From Chlorokybus atmophyticus (taxonomy: Eukaryota; Streptophyta; Chlorokybophyceae; Chlorokybales; Chlorokybaceae), in the NCBI GenBank assembly GCA_009103225.1, contig RHPI01002069.1, forward strand, positions 267,248-331,247: a stretch of DNA of 64,000 nt, read 5' to 3'. Below the pieces are notes generated by a model. It did no database searches and was not told the origin of the DNA. It saw only the letters and a list, made by a program, of their open reading frames with translations. Both the position numbers and the translations under genes were made by a program. Positions 11,084-24,224 of the stretch are shown here, piece after piece. Each line of letters begins with the position of its first letter. Positions within the stretch are counted from its first letter, which is position 1.

Positions 11084-13759
11084 GAGCATCCAACATAAGC
11101 TGAAGCAGGTCGACCACGCCGTGACGTGATATTGATGGAAACCATCTACTGTGAGGTGCAAGATAATCAACGCGACGTTCAAGCTATGCAGTTGGAGCTG
11201 CAGCATACACACAACACATCTATTTTTTTCCGCTCAACACGCGTGCATCCATTGTGTTTTCACATGTGTTCTGGCCAGTCAACGCATAAGAAGTTGCTCC
11301 ACTAGAGCAACAACGTGAGTGCTTCTGAGTCAGAAGAACCCAACAGTTTAGGTGTCACATGAGAGCAAGCATTGCGGAAGTTTTATGGCTATCTAGTACC
11401 GGTAAGTGCAGCTGAACATCGCTAGCTGCACTCTTTAATAATACTACCGCCTTGGAATCCACAAATGAATTGATATTTGAGAACTGTTGCGTCACAATTG
11501 TGACAACCACTTTGCACAGAGTTTTATAAGTTGAGTGTACAAAAGGTCACATTATCGTAACAAATGATAATGTCTTGTGCGTATGTCTGTCCTCATATCG
11601 GAGTTGAAGCTGCAACAATGTGCAATCCCTTTTGTGCGCATAGCCGTTGCTATGTGCTTCCGTGATCAACATGGCATTGTAATTACATTAAACGCAGAGT
11701 TTCTCCAGTGTAAACCATTGGAGCGAGCCGCATTTCAACAACATGCAATGCACATTGGTTGAAATGCGTCGCGCTTGCATGACTAACACACGAGGCTTTG
11801 CAGTGTTTTTGTTTATAAGTTGTTAGCGTCCATTAATATATTACTAAAATATTCATTATTTGTGGGTATTAATTATGTTCATGATGTGGGTATGTATTAA
11901 AGAATAACATGTAAGGTTATGAGTCATACGAGTCCACTGACAACTTTAACTGAGTATCAAGTTGCAATTATTTGATTTACATGTTATATTAATGTAAACC
12001 AACAAGTGCAAATGATAACATCGCATTATGTTAGCAGATGTTATCTTTTGCAATATCTGACTATCAAACATACAATACAATACCGTCAACATGGCATGTT
12101 GATGTTTACAATATCAATGTTAAGACTACTCATGTGGTTTGGTTAATTGCGCGCATATGAGCCGTTTGTTGATTTTGCAAATGCAACAATTACTTAGCTA
12201 TAAATTTGTATACCATTTGGTATTTTCACACAATCGATTCAAGGTAGTAAATGTAAGGTTTGTGTCAAAGCACTTAACTATGTCTTGCTACCAGCACGCC
12301 TTAGCAGACACACTTGTGTTCAATGCGGGCATGTCTTGTGCATAAGGTGCATTGGAGTGCATGATCATTGTGGTGCTGCGTGGCTATATATAGTGACAGA
12401 ACTGGCAGTACATCTGTAAGCAAAGAGATGAAGTGCATTGGTACAGCAAGCACGCACGGAATAACATTCAGAACTAGGAGGGAGCCTAGACCAGCGCTTG
12501 GCTACCAACGCTAGACCATGTTAGAACGGGACGCTAGCACAGCAGGAGCAAGCATGCAAGAGGGGTAGGGACGCAAGGTTGCAAGAGGAGCAGAGGGAGC
12601 AACCACCTGCGCAGAGCCGTGGTCGTGAGTCTGTATCTTAACCATTGCTACTTTGAAGGAGTTGTCCGCCTGGCACCGCTGCTGCGCAATGCGTCTTCGG
12701 CTGTGATGTGTGTGCGGATAAGCATGTTGGCAGCACTGACGGCCAACACTTGCGTGTCATGATAATAGAGGGGTGTGTCTGCGCTCCATCATTGCTGTAT
12801 GGTGTGATGTATGCTGTGATGGTATCATGCTCAGCACTACTACACTGAGTGTAGTACTAGGCTACACGCAATCATTTGCACGGTCTTGCCTTGGTTATGC
12901 CAATGTTTTTGGATATGATGACATTGCGCTGTGCCCGGAAGGGAGGAGAGAAGACCAAAGACGGGAGTGGGGTGGTGAAGCGAGAGAGATGGGGCTGAGA
13001 GCCTGACTGCCGTTGTGACTGCCGCTACTGTGCTGCCGACACACTAACTGGAGAGCGATGTTTACAGGTATCTACAACTGCGTGAGCATGCATGTGTTGG
13101 CGTTCATTGCCATTGCGCTGTACATTTATGTCCGCATGCGTCAGTCAGTCCGTCACTCAGTTTTGCCTATGCATGACTTATAGGGTAGTCAAGTCATAAG
13201 ATTAGCGGTAGAAAGTAGGCGGGATGAAAGTTCGCTTGACTCAGTGTTGGTGGGCATGTGTACAAGAGATAGCATGCTTGATTAGAGGCATGCATGGTTT
13301 CAGGCACATGCAGTGTCGTGCATAGTATGGCACACAGCACATCAAGTCTCCTGCCAACACTTTGCTTACTCACCACCGGTTGTGAAAGACGAGGATAACA
13401 TGCACTACTACACATGATGCAAATACGGCGCCTTCCTACGTACAAGCATAACAACACCAAGCGAGCAGCTGCCCAAACTTACTGTCACAATAGTTACTCA
13501 CGGGACTCATAGCCACTGTCTCAGCAACTGATCCACATGCACTACCAACTCGTAACCCTGTCCTGTACAAGATTCTATGCTGAGCGGTGTCAGTGGACTG
13601 GTCCTATAACTACAAGGTTGACATTATTCAATATGCCTACGTGGCCAAACTGTGAAAATGCCACAGTTGCTACCTCATCTAAATATAATGCACAGCAATT
13701 TACAACGTGAGTGTCTACTAACCCTGAACGCGCGCATGTACACGGATTGCAACCACACG

Positions 13760-16700
13760 TCACAAACCAGAGTGCTCAGGTGAAAGGTGCTCTAAGCGTG
13801 CAGAGGGGCTCTGATCTCTCTTGCCACTGTTTTCCTCCCTGGCCCATTCCTCAGCGGACCTGAGCTCAGCATGCACACGCTTGAGCTCCTGGTCGCAGAC
13901 CTTCATCAACTGATCTGCCAAGGGAGGGATGTCGGGGTGTCTCGAGTCGTTGTACTTGTGCGCGTTCTTCACGATCTGCTTGACATGCTTCCTGAAACGA
14001 GAGCCGCTGGAGTACACCTGCTTGCGCACATTCGCCTGGATGGTCTCCAGGTCCATGGGCTTGGTGACAATGCTGTAGTAGTCTGGTACTGCCGCAGGCA
14101 CGGGCAGGTGAAACAGCAGAGAATACGGGCTCTTGATCATCCTGATGAGAACCCGATCAAGTATGCGGGAGACAGCCTCCTTTCCAGTTGCCGGGGGTTG
14201 TTCGCGCTCTTCTTCAGCCTCAGCATCCCCCGTGTCCACCTCCCAAGCAGCCAGCTGGCTCCTTGCTTTGGCGAGCTCTGCATCTACCATCTCCAGCAGC
14301 TGATCGGCCAGAGGCGGTATGCCAGGGTTACGCCCGTCGTTGTACTCATGCGCATTGTCCACAAGCTGCTTTACATCACGCCGGAACGCTTTCTGGTTTT
14401 GGTAATGTTGTTTGTCTGCATTCGCTTTAATCTTTGTCAACCACACGGGCCTGCCAAAGGCCACAAAGTGTAAACAGCGCATGTACATACGTACAATTAA
14501 CGACGACAAGGGTGAACGCAGCAACACAGTGCACAACCACCATTTGTTCAAGGAGAAGCAGTGCACATATGCATGGGGCAATAAAGAACAGCTTGCAGAG
14601 CATATTTTATCAGCATACCTCCTGATCAGCAAATGGTAGTCAGTAGCCTCCTCCTTGCTGACAGGATTCCGAAAGATTTCATACATTCCAACTCGCAGCA
14701 ACTTTTCGATAATGCTGCGGAACAAGCCGGACAACTTGACGAGGTTGCCTGCGGAGGTGGAGGGCGGCTGCGAGGAGATGTCATGCAGTTGCTGTGATTG
14801 AGACCAGGGCTGCTGAGACTGAGACCGCGATCGCTGATGCGACTGCGACCGGCCTGGCAGTGATTCGGAGACTGTTGATGCGGCTGGCGGTGCTAGGGTT
14901 GTCTGTGATGAGGGCGGGCGCTCTTGCTTGATCTTGAATACGCGTTGAGGTGGCGGCTGTGGTTGAGAACTTTCCGGCCGGGGCGGGAGTGAGCGCCGCT
15001 TTACTGGCGGTGGCTCAACCACCGCACCTTCATCCTCAACCTCCGCAAGCTCAGCATCAATGCGTTCGAGCTGATGGTCGCAAAACTCAAGCATCCTGTC
15101 TGCCATGTGCGCAACATCCGGGTTGCTCTCATCATTGTAGGCATGCGCATTGTCAACAATAAGCTTGACATCTGCTCTGAATTGATGCCGATTTGCATAC
15201 TTGTTCTCCCGATTTCGACGCCTAAAACACAGATGGCGGCGTTAGAAAATCTCCAAGTAACATGACCAGGTACACACCAAAAGTACCTGACAGTGGCCAA
15301 ATCCATGGGTCTTGCAATGCGCTGCCGGTAGTCGGGAAATTCCTTGTCTTTGACAGGCATCCGGAAGTAGTAGGAGCTTTCGTGGTCTCGCATCGCAGCT
15401 ACGACACTATCAAGCAACATGACAAGCTTCTCCCTCTGCTTCTGTCGTGGCTGGGTAACATCGTCATCACCTTCAGGCTCAACCTGCGGCATTCAGTCTC
15501 AATGCATGAATGACTGCTGCTGTGGGCTTGCAACCAAATGCAACCCGCAGTATCATCACCAGCCGCTGTAGTGAGCAAAGCCCCTTACTGTTATTCTTGA
15601 CCTGACACGCTGCACGCTAAAAATAGCAATTACCTTGGTCAATTCCTGATCCCGCTGTGCCAGCTCAGCATCACAAAGCTCAAGAAGCCTGTCAGCTAAC
15701 GGGAGCACCCCAGGATTCCTCTTTTCATTGTAGGTGTAAGCATTGTCGCGTATCAACTTGACATCAGCTCTAAAATCGGATCTTAGGGTGTACTTGAACT
15801 GCCGCACCTGATGTCATTCACAGATGATGTGTGAGCTGCACTGATGCCGGCTTGTGTAAAAATGGCGAGAGCTCATGCTCCATCAAGCAAGCAATCAACA
15901 CCTTTTCCTTCATTGTCGACAAATCCATGGGATGTCGAATGATGCTGAAGTAGTCTGGCAGCTCCTTCCGCAGAACTGGAGTGCGGAAGAATACAGAGCA
16001 GTCGCTGCCGAAAAGCGCATTGATCACTGGCTCCAGTACATTGGCTAAGCCCACGACATCACCACCATTGCGCTTGCGAGCTCTCTTGGCCTTGTTCATG
16101 CTGCTTGGGCTTTGCAGGCTTTGGCTGTCATCTGCACTCAAGAAAACGTACTGATGAGTCCGCAGCAACTGCTGCAATTGCAAACTGCATACCACTGCAG
16201 CACACTGATACTAACCAGAGTCGTCCTCTCTCTCCCTAACTCTCTTCTTCTTGGAGCCATTCATAAAAGATGGCAGCGAAGTTGCGCCAACCTTTACTTT
16301 CAACTTAACTTCTGGACCAGCTTGAGTAGGTGTGCTAAGACCTGGAAGCAGCACATCTCACACATCCAGCTTACGATGTTGTGCCAAGGCAGCCACATGC
16401 AAGCAGGCGTCAAAGTAGCATCATACCTGATCGCTTGGCTGTGAGCGTGAACTTTGTGCCATCCACCTTCACAAGTTCATCTGCATCCATGCCCTTCAGT
16501 GGGCAGATACCGTCTGTGCGAATATGTCCTTGCTGCACAGTGTTGCCCCACAAGATAATTAGTTTCTACGCACAACTGATTCAGGAGCACTGGCAGTACA
16601 GCTTGACCATGCATCTCACCTGTCCACAAGCGCCACATATGACCACAGCTGGGGGTTTTCCATTCATGGTTGCTTTCAAAAACACCTGCAGAGAAACGAC

Positions 16701-19700
16701 AACTCAGATGCACAGGTACAGTTCAGTGAGTACACAATTGTAAGCAGGCGAGAAGCTCTTAGCACATCAGGCTCACTTTCTTTGCACTGGCCACAGCTTT
16801 CGCAGGTTTGTTGGTCGCCTTTGGAGAGGTGACTGCTGCCCCGCCTCTTTTCTTTTCAAGTATCTTTGCAACCTGTGAACATTCAACCAAGCCTGCTAGT
16901 GTCATACCTGGTTGCACGCTCAATGCTCCACACCAACACAAATCAACAGCAGTACCTCTTCGGGGTCAGTAACAAACTCAACCCTCTCGGTAACCGTTCC
17001 ATCAGGGTTTTTCCTTTTTATAATTCGCTTGATGCGTGTAACCTTCTTGCTTGGCCTTGGGATTGAGGGTGGTGTCGCAGGGGGTTTGCTCTTTTCGCGA
17101 TCCTTTTGCCTGTCGTCCTGCAGCATCTTGCGCAATTCCGCTGCATGCTTGATTTCATCCGCCATATCATCCTCGGGCTCCTCCTGAGGCTTCTTCTTTT
17201 TCTTTGCAACATGGAGCCTGAGAGAACAGTCTTGTCACCATAAAAGCATGCAGCACATGCGCCTTTGAGCTGAGTGTATAGAAAGCGCAACAGCCAATAC
17301 CCTTCTGTCGCCTTCGGCTTTGCTTCCTCGTCACTGGCTGCGAGTAAGTCCTCCAGATCTTTGTCAAAGTCACCAAACTCAGCGTCCATGTCACTGAAGC
17401 TGTCCTTGTCACCACTTTCAACCATGAAGGATGACAGCACCTATCACATGATCAACGTGTGTATACACACACAGCCACGGCAAGCACAATGGCTAGGCCA
17501 AGCGTCCCTGGTTGCTGTCACTTACCTGCGCTTGCTTGTCAAAGATTGCTTGACAATGCTCTCGGTTGTGCTGTTGATTGTGCACAATAGAAGCAGAACT
17601 CCTGTTTCCGCGTGCATACTTGCTGAGTGCCGCAGCGCCAGTGAACTCGCCTGCCAATCAACCCCTAACAATCACACACTGCAAGTGCACAATCAACAGG
17701 AAATGCCAGATGCACCTACGTGTAAGACCTTGAATGCGTGCAATACCTGTAGCAGCAGCGGCTGCTGCAGCTGCACCAGACATCTCCCGGACTAGCCCGA
17801 TGCGCTGCCAGCGGGTGAGACCAGCAATGCGTTTCTCAGGTACTCCAAACTTCAACAACACCTGCAAACAGCATGTGTCAACAGGCAGCACACCAGCTCT
17901 GCGTAGTAGTTACATCTGTTGCGTAACAGATCGCACCTCTCGGGCGGCATCCATACTCAGCCGACGCAAATCAGCGTCTGTACCCGTCACACTGCCACTT
18001 TCACGCAACAGTTTCTTAGCAGCAACTGGCAGCTTTGGACGCTTCGGGGGTGCAACTTGCAAGTAACTAAAGCCGTGGCCGTGGCCTGAGGGGTCACCGC
18101 TCCCTGTGATCTGCATGGCCAATTTTCCCTGCAGCAGCACGAAGTTTGATACCAAGCAGACGACCAAGGAACAGTCAGATGGCAACAGATCATGAGCTGT
18201 GCAAATTACAAGTGTCTTTGCAGATGACAGCTACCTGCATTGCCGCCATGAAGTTGCTGGTGAGGTTCCATGATGACATCTGAAGCTCGTTATCTATCAA
18301 TTCTGCCGCTGCTTTTAGGTCAGCAGGCTCGGCTGGCAGCTGGGGTATAGCATCGTTTATGCCAATATGTGACGTCAGCTTGTTTACGCCTGCAAACCAA
18401 TGCAGTCGGTCAATTTCCTTGAACCAACATTATCGTCGTCTCCACTATGATGCAAGCTCAAATTGTAGGTCCTTCCAGGAGCCAAGGGCTGGCAGATGCC
18501 GCCATATCAATGTGTCACAATGTGCCAGACTTCATTGCAAGTACCAACGCCATTCATGATTCATTACCGTGCACCTGGAACAAGCACTGGCTTACCATAT
18601 GCACGCAGGCGATCCACCCCGGTGAGCATGCTTTCATAAGCACAGACCATATCAGGTGACACCATCTTTCTGAGCTCTTCCTCACTGGGCAACTGGAAGC
18701 CGCGCTTGAGCACAAACTGTCTGTCTTCGTCGTAGTAATCAGCACAGTCCCTCAGGCGCTTCCTGATGGCCATCTCGTTCAAGGCAGGGAAATGGCGTTG
18801 CAAATCTCGCAGCTTGATGCCAACCACCTTGGATGCAGATTTCCGGTTCTGGAGTGATGCAGGAGCATTGACAGACAGATCGCGATGAACATGCAATACC
18901 TTTGGGTAGCTCAACATAATACAATAAAACTCACAACAAAGCAAACCTTCGCACGGTCCTCCTCTTGTTGCTGTGATAGTGTACGAAACTCCCGGTATGC
19001 ATGCACAAGCAGGTAGTTACTCACAAACAGCAAGGTACTTTTCCCGCCAGGAGGGAACACCTCCAAGTGAGGTTCTTGCTGCAAGTACATGCCCATGTAA
19101 GCAATGTACCGTAAGCAAGGTAACCACCACCAGAGTAGCGCCAATTACAACCCCCACCTGGCCTACAACATGTACACTGTTGATCTCGCGAAGAAGCCAC
19201 TTGCCGCTGGATGTGCGCACTAGTAAGAAGTCCGTGACAGGAACTGTGTGTGCAAAGATCGGGGCATGATACATGTTGGTCTCTAGGCACGCCTGACTTT
19301 GCCCTGGTGCAACGTTTGCCAGAAACGGGGAATCTTCCTCAGGCGCCAAAGGAATGACAGTTCCCACATCGCCTGCCAGGTTGGATGCGCCTGTGTCATT
19401 CGCACTGGTCTTGGAGTAATACGTGACATACTTAGCACCCATGCCAATGTTGCTGAGAAGTAGCGGATGTTCTTCGGAGTATTCCATCAGCCTGATGTGT
19501 CCTGGCGTCTTGCCGGACATGTCTGACAGTTTGCGAAAGGCTCCACCGCCCATGGAGGTTGGATGCTTGGGCTGCGTGTCGACACAGCCAATAACCTCAT
19601 CCACAGCAGTGCTTGCAATACGATTGCTGTAACTACGCAGGAATAGCAGCTAGCAAGAGGTAGAAAGGTGCTGACACTAGAGTAGTGCACTCCTGTCAAC

Positions 19701-22700
19701 TGTGCATGAATGGCATATGTAAGTCACAAATGCTGCTTCAATACATGTAAAAAGGTACCTTGCTGGGGTCAAACTGTGCTTGCGCTGCCTTAACAAGGAG
19801 CTGCACGCGTTCTGCCACAACATATAACGTGCTCCCTGGGGCGATGCTGAGGGCAGAAAGCGTCGCATCATCTGGCAACTGCTGGCCCATGTAGTACAAG
19901 TGAAGTGGCTTTGCACGTTTCAGCTCTTTCCACTTCTTCTTGATTTTTTGCTTGACCATCGCAACGGTATCCGCAATTTTGCACTTGAGGTTGAGCGCCT
20001 TGTCCACAAGGCTTTTCAACTGCAAATAAGAGCAGTAAACAACAAGTCAAACAACAGTTTACTGAAAACGATGATCAGCGCCAGCCAGAAGAAGTTTGAT
20101 GCTCACCTTGAGTTGAACATCCTCGGAGCTTTTACCCTCTCGCTTGCTTGCCTTCTTGTGCGCATGCTTCTTCTTTGTCAACGGAACAACCAACACAGCC
20201 TTTGGCCGATGAAATCGAGATGGATTTTTCTGTGACCGAAGCTGTGCGCAGGTCGTTTTGAGTAGCAGTGCGGGCTTTGAGTGGAACACGCGTCGCATAT
20301 CCATGCCCTTTTGCTTGGTTTTCACCTTCCGCACGACCTTGCCATAGTAGCGGTCATTGGAGATGTTCAACTGCGACTCAATGTTGGCCAGTGGCGCGGT
20401 CTTCGCCTCCTTGCGAGAAACCACTGTGATCGCCGATCTGGATCGTTCAGCCAGCATCCTGCCCTCTGGCGTATCTGCTGCCTCAAATACCATTGCAGGG
20501 TCACTTAGATCCCACAAAATCGGTTTTGGCAAACTTGATGTAGGGCTGCTGGCCATACTGCCTTGCCAATCAACATGCTTGAGCCACTCTGCTGTCACAT
20601 GTTGAGATTCATGGCGCAGTCTGCAATCTGCGTTGTTGAGGCCCTGCTGTGCGCTTTGTGGAGCGTCAGGTTGGGCTGCATTGCCCTGACCGCCGCTGGG
20701 CAATCGAGTCAGCGCACTTGAGTCAGCGAGATTGGTATGCAATCTCAGCAACTGCTCATGGAAGACGCGGCGCTCGTCTGGGCCACTGTCAACTGCAGTA
20801 CGACTGAGCTCCTCGCAGACAGCGAGAGAAATGAGATTGTCACTGTTGTCAGCCAGCTGCTTCATACTGATGTCACCATCAGTCTCAGCAACCAGTTCCA
20901 TGCTCGCATGCGTTGCTTCTGCAGTAAGCATATCATCCGTGCCGGTTGCAGCGCTCGTTTCCAGAACTTGCTGCAATCTTTGCTTGAAGTCCTTCTTCTT
21001 TGCTTTCTTGTCTTTCTTGTCTTTTTGCGCAACCACCTGAATGACTTCACCGTCCTCCAACTCCAACTCTTCAGGTTCGAGGATTGGAACACAGGCAGGC
21101 TTTTCGTCATCAGATATGATATTGTTCTCCCAATTGCTAAGACAGACTGCATTGAAGATTTCAAGTGGTACTTGCGCCATCAGAGCCCCTCCTTCAAATG
21201 GTCTGAGAGGCAGCGATGATGGCATTCGCTCCGAAAATGGACTTGCGCGATGCGCTGCACATCCAGTAATGCACTAAGTTTCCATCACATGCATATCGCC
21301 ACACGTGCAGTCTGACACCAGCCTACATGCTATACCAGGGCAAGGGACATGGGCCGTAATTACAGATGTTTCAGAGTCTTCCTGCAACTGTTGACAAACC
21401 GCCTCAGGAGAGACTGAGGAGAGTAGCGCAGCATCGTCCTCAACATCAAGTTGAGGTGTGTCACGAGTTATGGCTGCGCACGCACAACTGCAATGTCAAC
21501 ATAGATGCAGCGTGCATACCTGTATTGATAACAGGTTGCCTTTCTAGATGGCCATGTCTCCGTGTCAGATGTAGACACTCCCTGTGCTGTACTGCAGCAA
21601 CTAACCTGGCAGGCGATGCTTCTTTTTCCTCCTGAAGGGCTTTGGCTGTACATGGAACAGCTCAGAAAACCTGAGCACGACGTTGTTTCCGTCTCGGTAC
21701 AACTCGGGAAAGGGTTGCTCAAAGTCAAAGACGGGCTGTTTTCCCTTCTCAACCTTGGTTTCGTCAGCAGCTTCCAATTGCTCAAAAATGTCGCGCAGAG
21801 CCTAGCAAGGACCAGTCGTGAGCCACACCTTGATGGGAGACTCGACTACTCCTGGAAAACCCTTGACTGTACTGCGCTAGCAACCGGAGGTATTTGTTTG
21901 GAACAGTTGGCACCTGATCGTGACGGTCGGCATCATCCGCTTCCTTCTGTGGTGTCGCCGGTTCCGCTGCGTGCAGCAAGACTTGAGTTGAAGCTGCTTT
22001 AACAATGAAAAAGCACAAAGAACGCCATGTGTGCAGGTTTGTATGCTGACTGTATACTTTGCCATCTTGCGCACCTGCCAGACCAGACTTTACACGCAGT
22101 TCATGAAGGACTTGATCTTCTTGTGTGTCATAATCATCCTCGTCAACGCCAACTACTCGTGCTGATTGCAGTGCATTAGCGCTGAGTGCACTCTGTTGAA
22201 GGTACTGTTGCGGTACAATGGGTTGCTCTTCGGCAAGTTCGTTGATGTCTTCATAATTGATGGCCTCCGCATCTTTCACGTCATAATCTGCAAGAACAGC
22301 AAGTTGTACATTTGGAGCTGCGACAGCAGCACACCTCTGCACTGCTTTGCCTTGGTACGCACTAGGACTTGTGTGAGCATTTGTGTGCGCGTGCAATGAC
22401 ACAGCTGCTGAAACCAATGGTGATGCCATGATAGCCGCACTACAATATGGGAAACCATACATCCACTGCGTACCTTCTTCCTCAGCTTGGGGTGCAGGCT
22501 TGTCCCCTGACAAGTCCTGCAAGGGGTTGACAAAGCAAATGATGAGCCACAGCGAAGCACGTTGCACAACCTGCCCTGCACTGAGGTAACTCACCTGAAT
22601 GGTGATGATGGACGAGCCGATCCTGGAAGACAGATCTGCGAGGTGCGCCTTGGCATCCTATGAAACACACCACGCACATTAACAGCACGCTTCACCAACA

Positions 22701-23310
22701 CACGGAGCAGGTAAACTTGACACAACGGAATGTTTGGGTGCAGGACTTGGGGTCGTATTCATCCTCAACTGATGATCTGTTTGTTCTCATGCAGCAAGCA
22801 GCCAACAGTCAGGTGATTTGTTGAAGGGTCAAGCGGCACATCATTGTCAAGTTAGCGGCTCAGCATCTTGACATGTTGTTCAAGTAACATTTGCTAGGTG
22901 ACAGGTATACTTGTAGACCTAAATGTTGAGGCGATTTTATGTTGCAGTGGACTCCTAAGATTGCATTGCAATGCCGCCAGTACATGTTTAACAAGACTAA
23001 ACCGATCATACAGTCATCTAGTTGCCTACGACCGTCAGGCTAGAAAGACAACATGTCATGCTTCATTATCACGTAAACTATGATTGAAACACAGCCTAGC
23101 CTTGTATGCAGACAAGCAAACGGCGAGCACGATCTAACCCACCTCATCAAGGTAATCTTCATCCAAGCGCAGCTTCTCATCGATGTTTCCGAAAAGAAAG
23201 CCGAACATGCCGGCGCCCTTCCCCTGCTGATCCTCCTCCTCATCTTCATCTTCAAACTCACCGTCGGCACGCTTGCGCCTGTCGTCATCATCGTCATCCT
23301 CCCAGAGCAT
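13760..23310 (-). CDS. TAF1: TAF1 (TFIID subunit 1) with ubiquitin-like domain and four bromodomains
   Basis: TAF1 is the largest TFIID scaffold subunit, acting in the nucleus. The first exon (23310–23143) begins MLWEDDDDDDRRKR and holds the acidic TBP-binding segment GFLFGNIDEK. Later exons carry LRFSELF (about 21650), the DUF3591 core start NWENNIISDDEK, SNDRYYGKVVRK and FHRPKA (about 21180–20190), and a ubiquitin-like domain (about 20020–19770, LHLYYMGQQLPDDATLSAL). The remaining core follows: LMEYSEEHPLLLSNIGMG, SPFLANVAPGQSQACLETNM, then EVFPPGG (about 19490–19050). Next come a winged-helix-like region (about 18880–18590) and a CCHC zinc knuckle, CGACG...GHIRTDGICPL (split at about 16620/16530). 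The C-terminus has four bromodomains (about 16080–15660, 15460–15030, 14740–14270, 14190–13860). Each keeps the acetyl-lysine asparagine in a YN pair (AYTYNE, AHAYND, AHEYND, AHKYND). It is strongly intron-rich, about twenty exons; not all junctions were fixed. The ATG at 23308–23310 was chosen because an in-frame stop lies just upstream. Confidence 0.9.
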
Positions 23311-24224
23311 CTCTGCCTCGCTGGGGGCCCTCCTCCGACCCGGCAATCACCCCGTCGCCGCCCACATCGCCACCGCCGCTGCCGCCGCGATGGACACTGC
23401 CACTGTCATGCAGGCCAGCTTTGGCCCCTTTTAGGGTTTCAGTAGGCTGATTAGGGTTTGTTCACGTGAGATGGGAAGCTGCACACATAGGCGTAGGTAG
23501 CGTGTACTTGGCGTGGTGCCGGCCGCATCGGCGGGGAAGGAGGTCTTCAGCGCGTTGCCTTGCTTCACAATATTGCACACTTCAACCTGGGCCTTGCTCT
23601 CTGCTGCATCAGGCCACGTGGTGGAGCTGTGGTTGCACAGCGGCAGTTTTCTCACCAAGCACTCCTGCGCTAAAAACTCAGCGTGGAACTGTGGGCATTG
23701 TAGCTTGCTGCCAGCTGGCTAGCAATCCAGTCCTGTGCTGCAAGGCTGTTTGAAGCGCTGATTTCAGCAACAGCGTTTATGGACGCACGACGGCGGATGC
23801 TGCAGCCTTGTGCATTGTGTCGCCATAACAGTTGACGACCTGAGCCTGGCGCTTAGGGCTTTGAGCGCTAGGATCAGCCATTGCAGCTCTTTCAAGGTGC
23901 GATTGTTGGAAGGTCACAGGATGTAACAGACGCAGTACACGTCGTCATTGCAAATGCATTGCACGCTTGAAGTCGCAGTCGTTTCACAGCTTGATGTCAT
24001 TGATCTGTTTAATGCGTAGCTGGTCTTCTACATGCCAATCGTTGTGCTTTGCGTTGTTGAGAGTCTTCTTAACAACCGCAAAGCGTCAGTCGTTTGCTGT
24101 GAGCAACAGCAGGTTGTCATCTTTATCAAGCAGACGACTACCAACCGTTTTCCACGGTGGTTTCTGATCAGTGCCACTTAGTCGGCGCTCTGACGTTGGA
24201 TACTTGGCAGATCGTCTCGCAATC
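23311..24224. other. Divergent promoter region TAF1 / PTEN
   Basis: 0.9 kb between the two start codons. It holds the paired telo-boxes and no supportable coding exon. Confidence 0.55.
23431..23459 (-). promoter_or_regulatory. Paired telo-box motifs upstream of TAF1
   Basis: Two copies of AAACCCTAA, read on the TAF1 strand, lie at 23439–23431 and 23459–23451, about 120–150 bp upstream of the TAF1 ATG. The telo-box is a known plant promoter element of growth-related and translation genes. That it works here is inference. Confidence 0.5.

Larger units (their letters stand above)
9033..13759. other. 4.7-kb gene-free region, mostly AT-rich
   Basis: No frame here shows a recognisable protein. 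It contains the MITE-like element at 9427–9824 with an assembly gap, a foldback at 11045–11083, and an obviously AT-rich core (about 9.85–12.4 kb) unlike the rest of the window. A TATATATA motif sits near 12386. The part from 12.4 to 13.76 kb returns to normal composition but has no supported exon. Confidence 0.7.
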
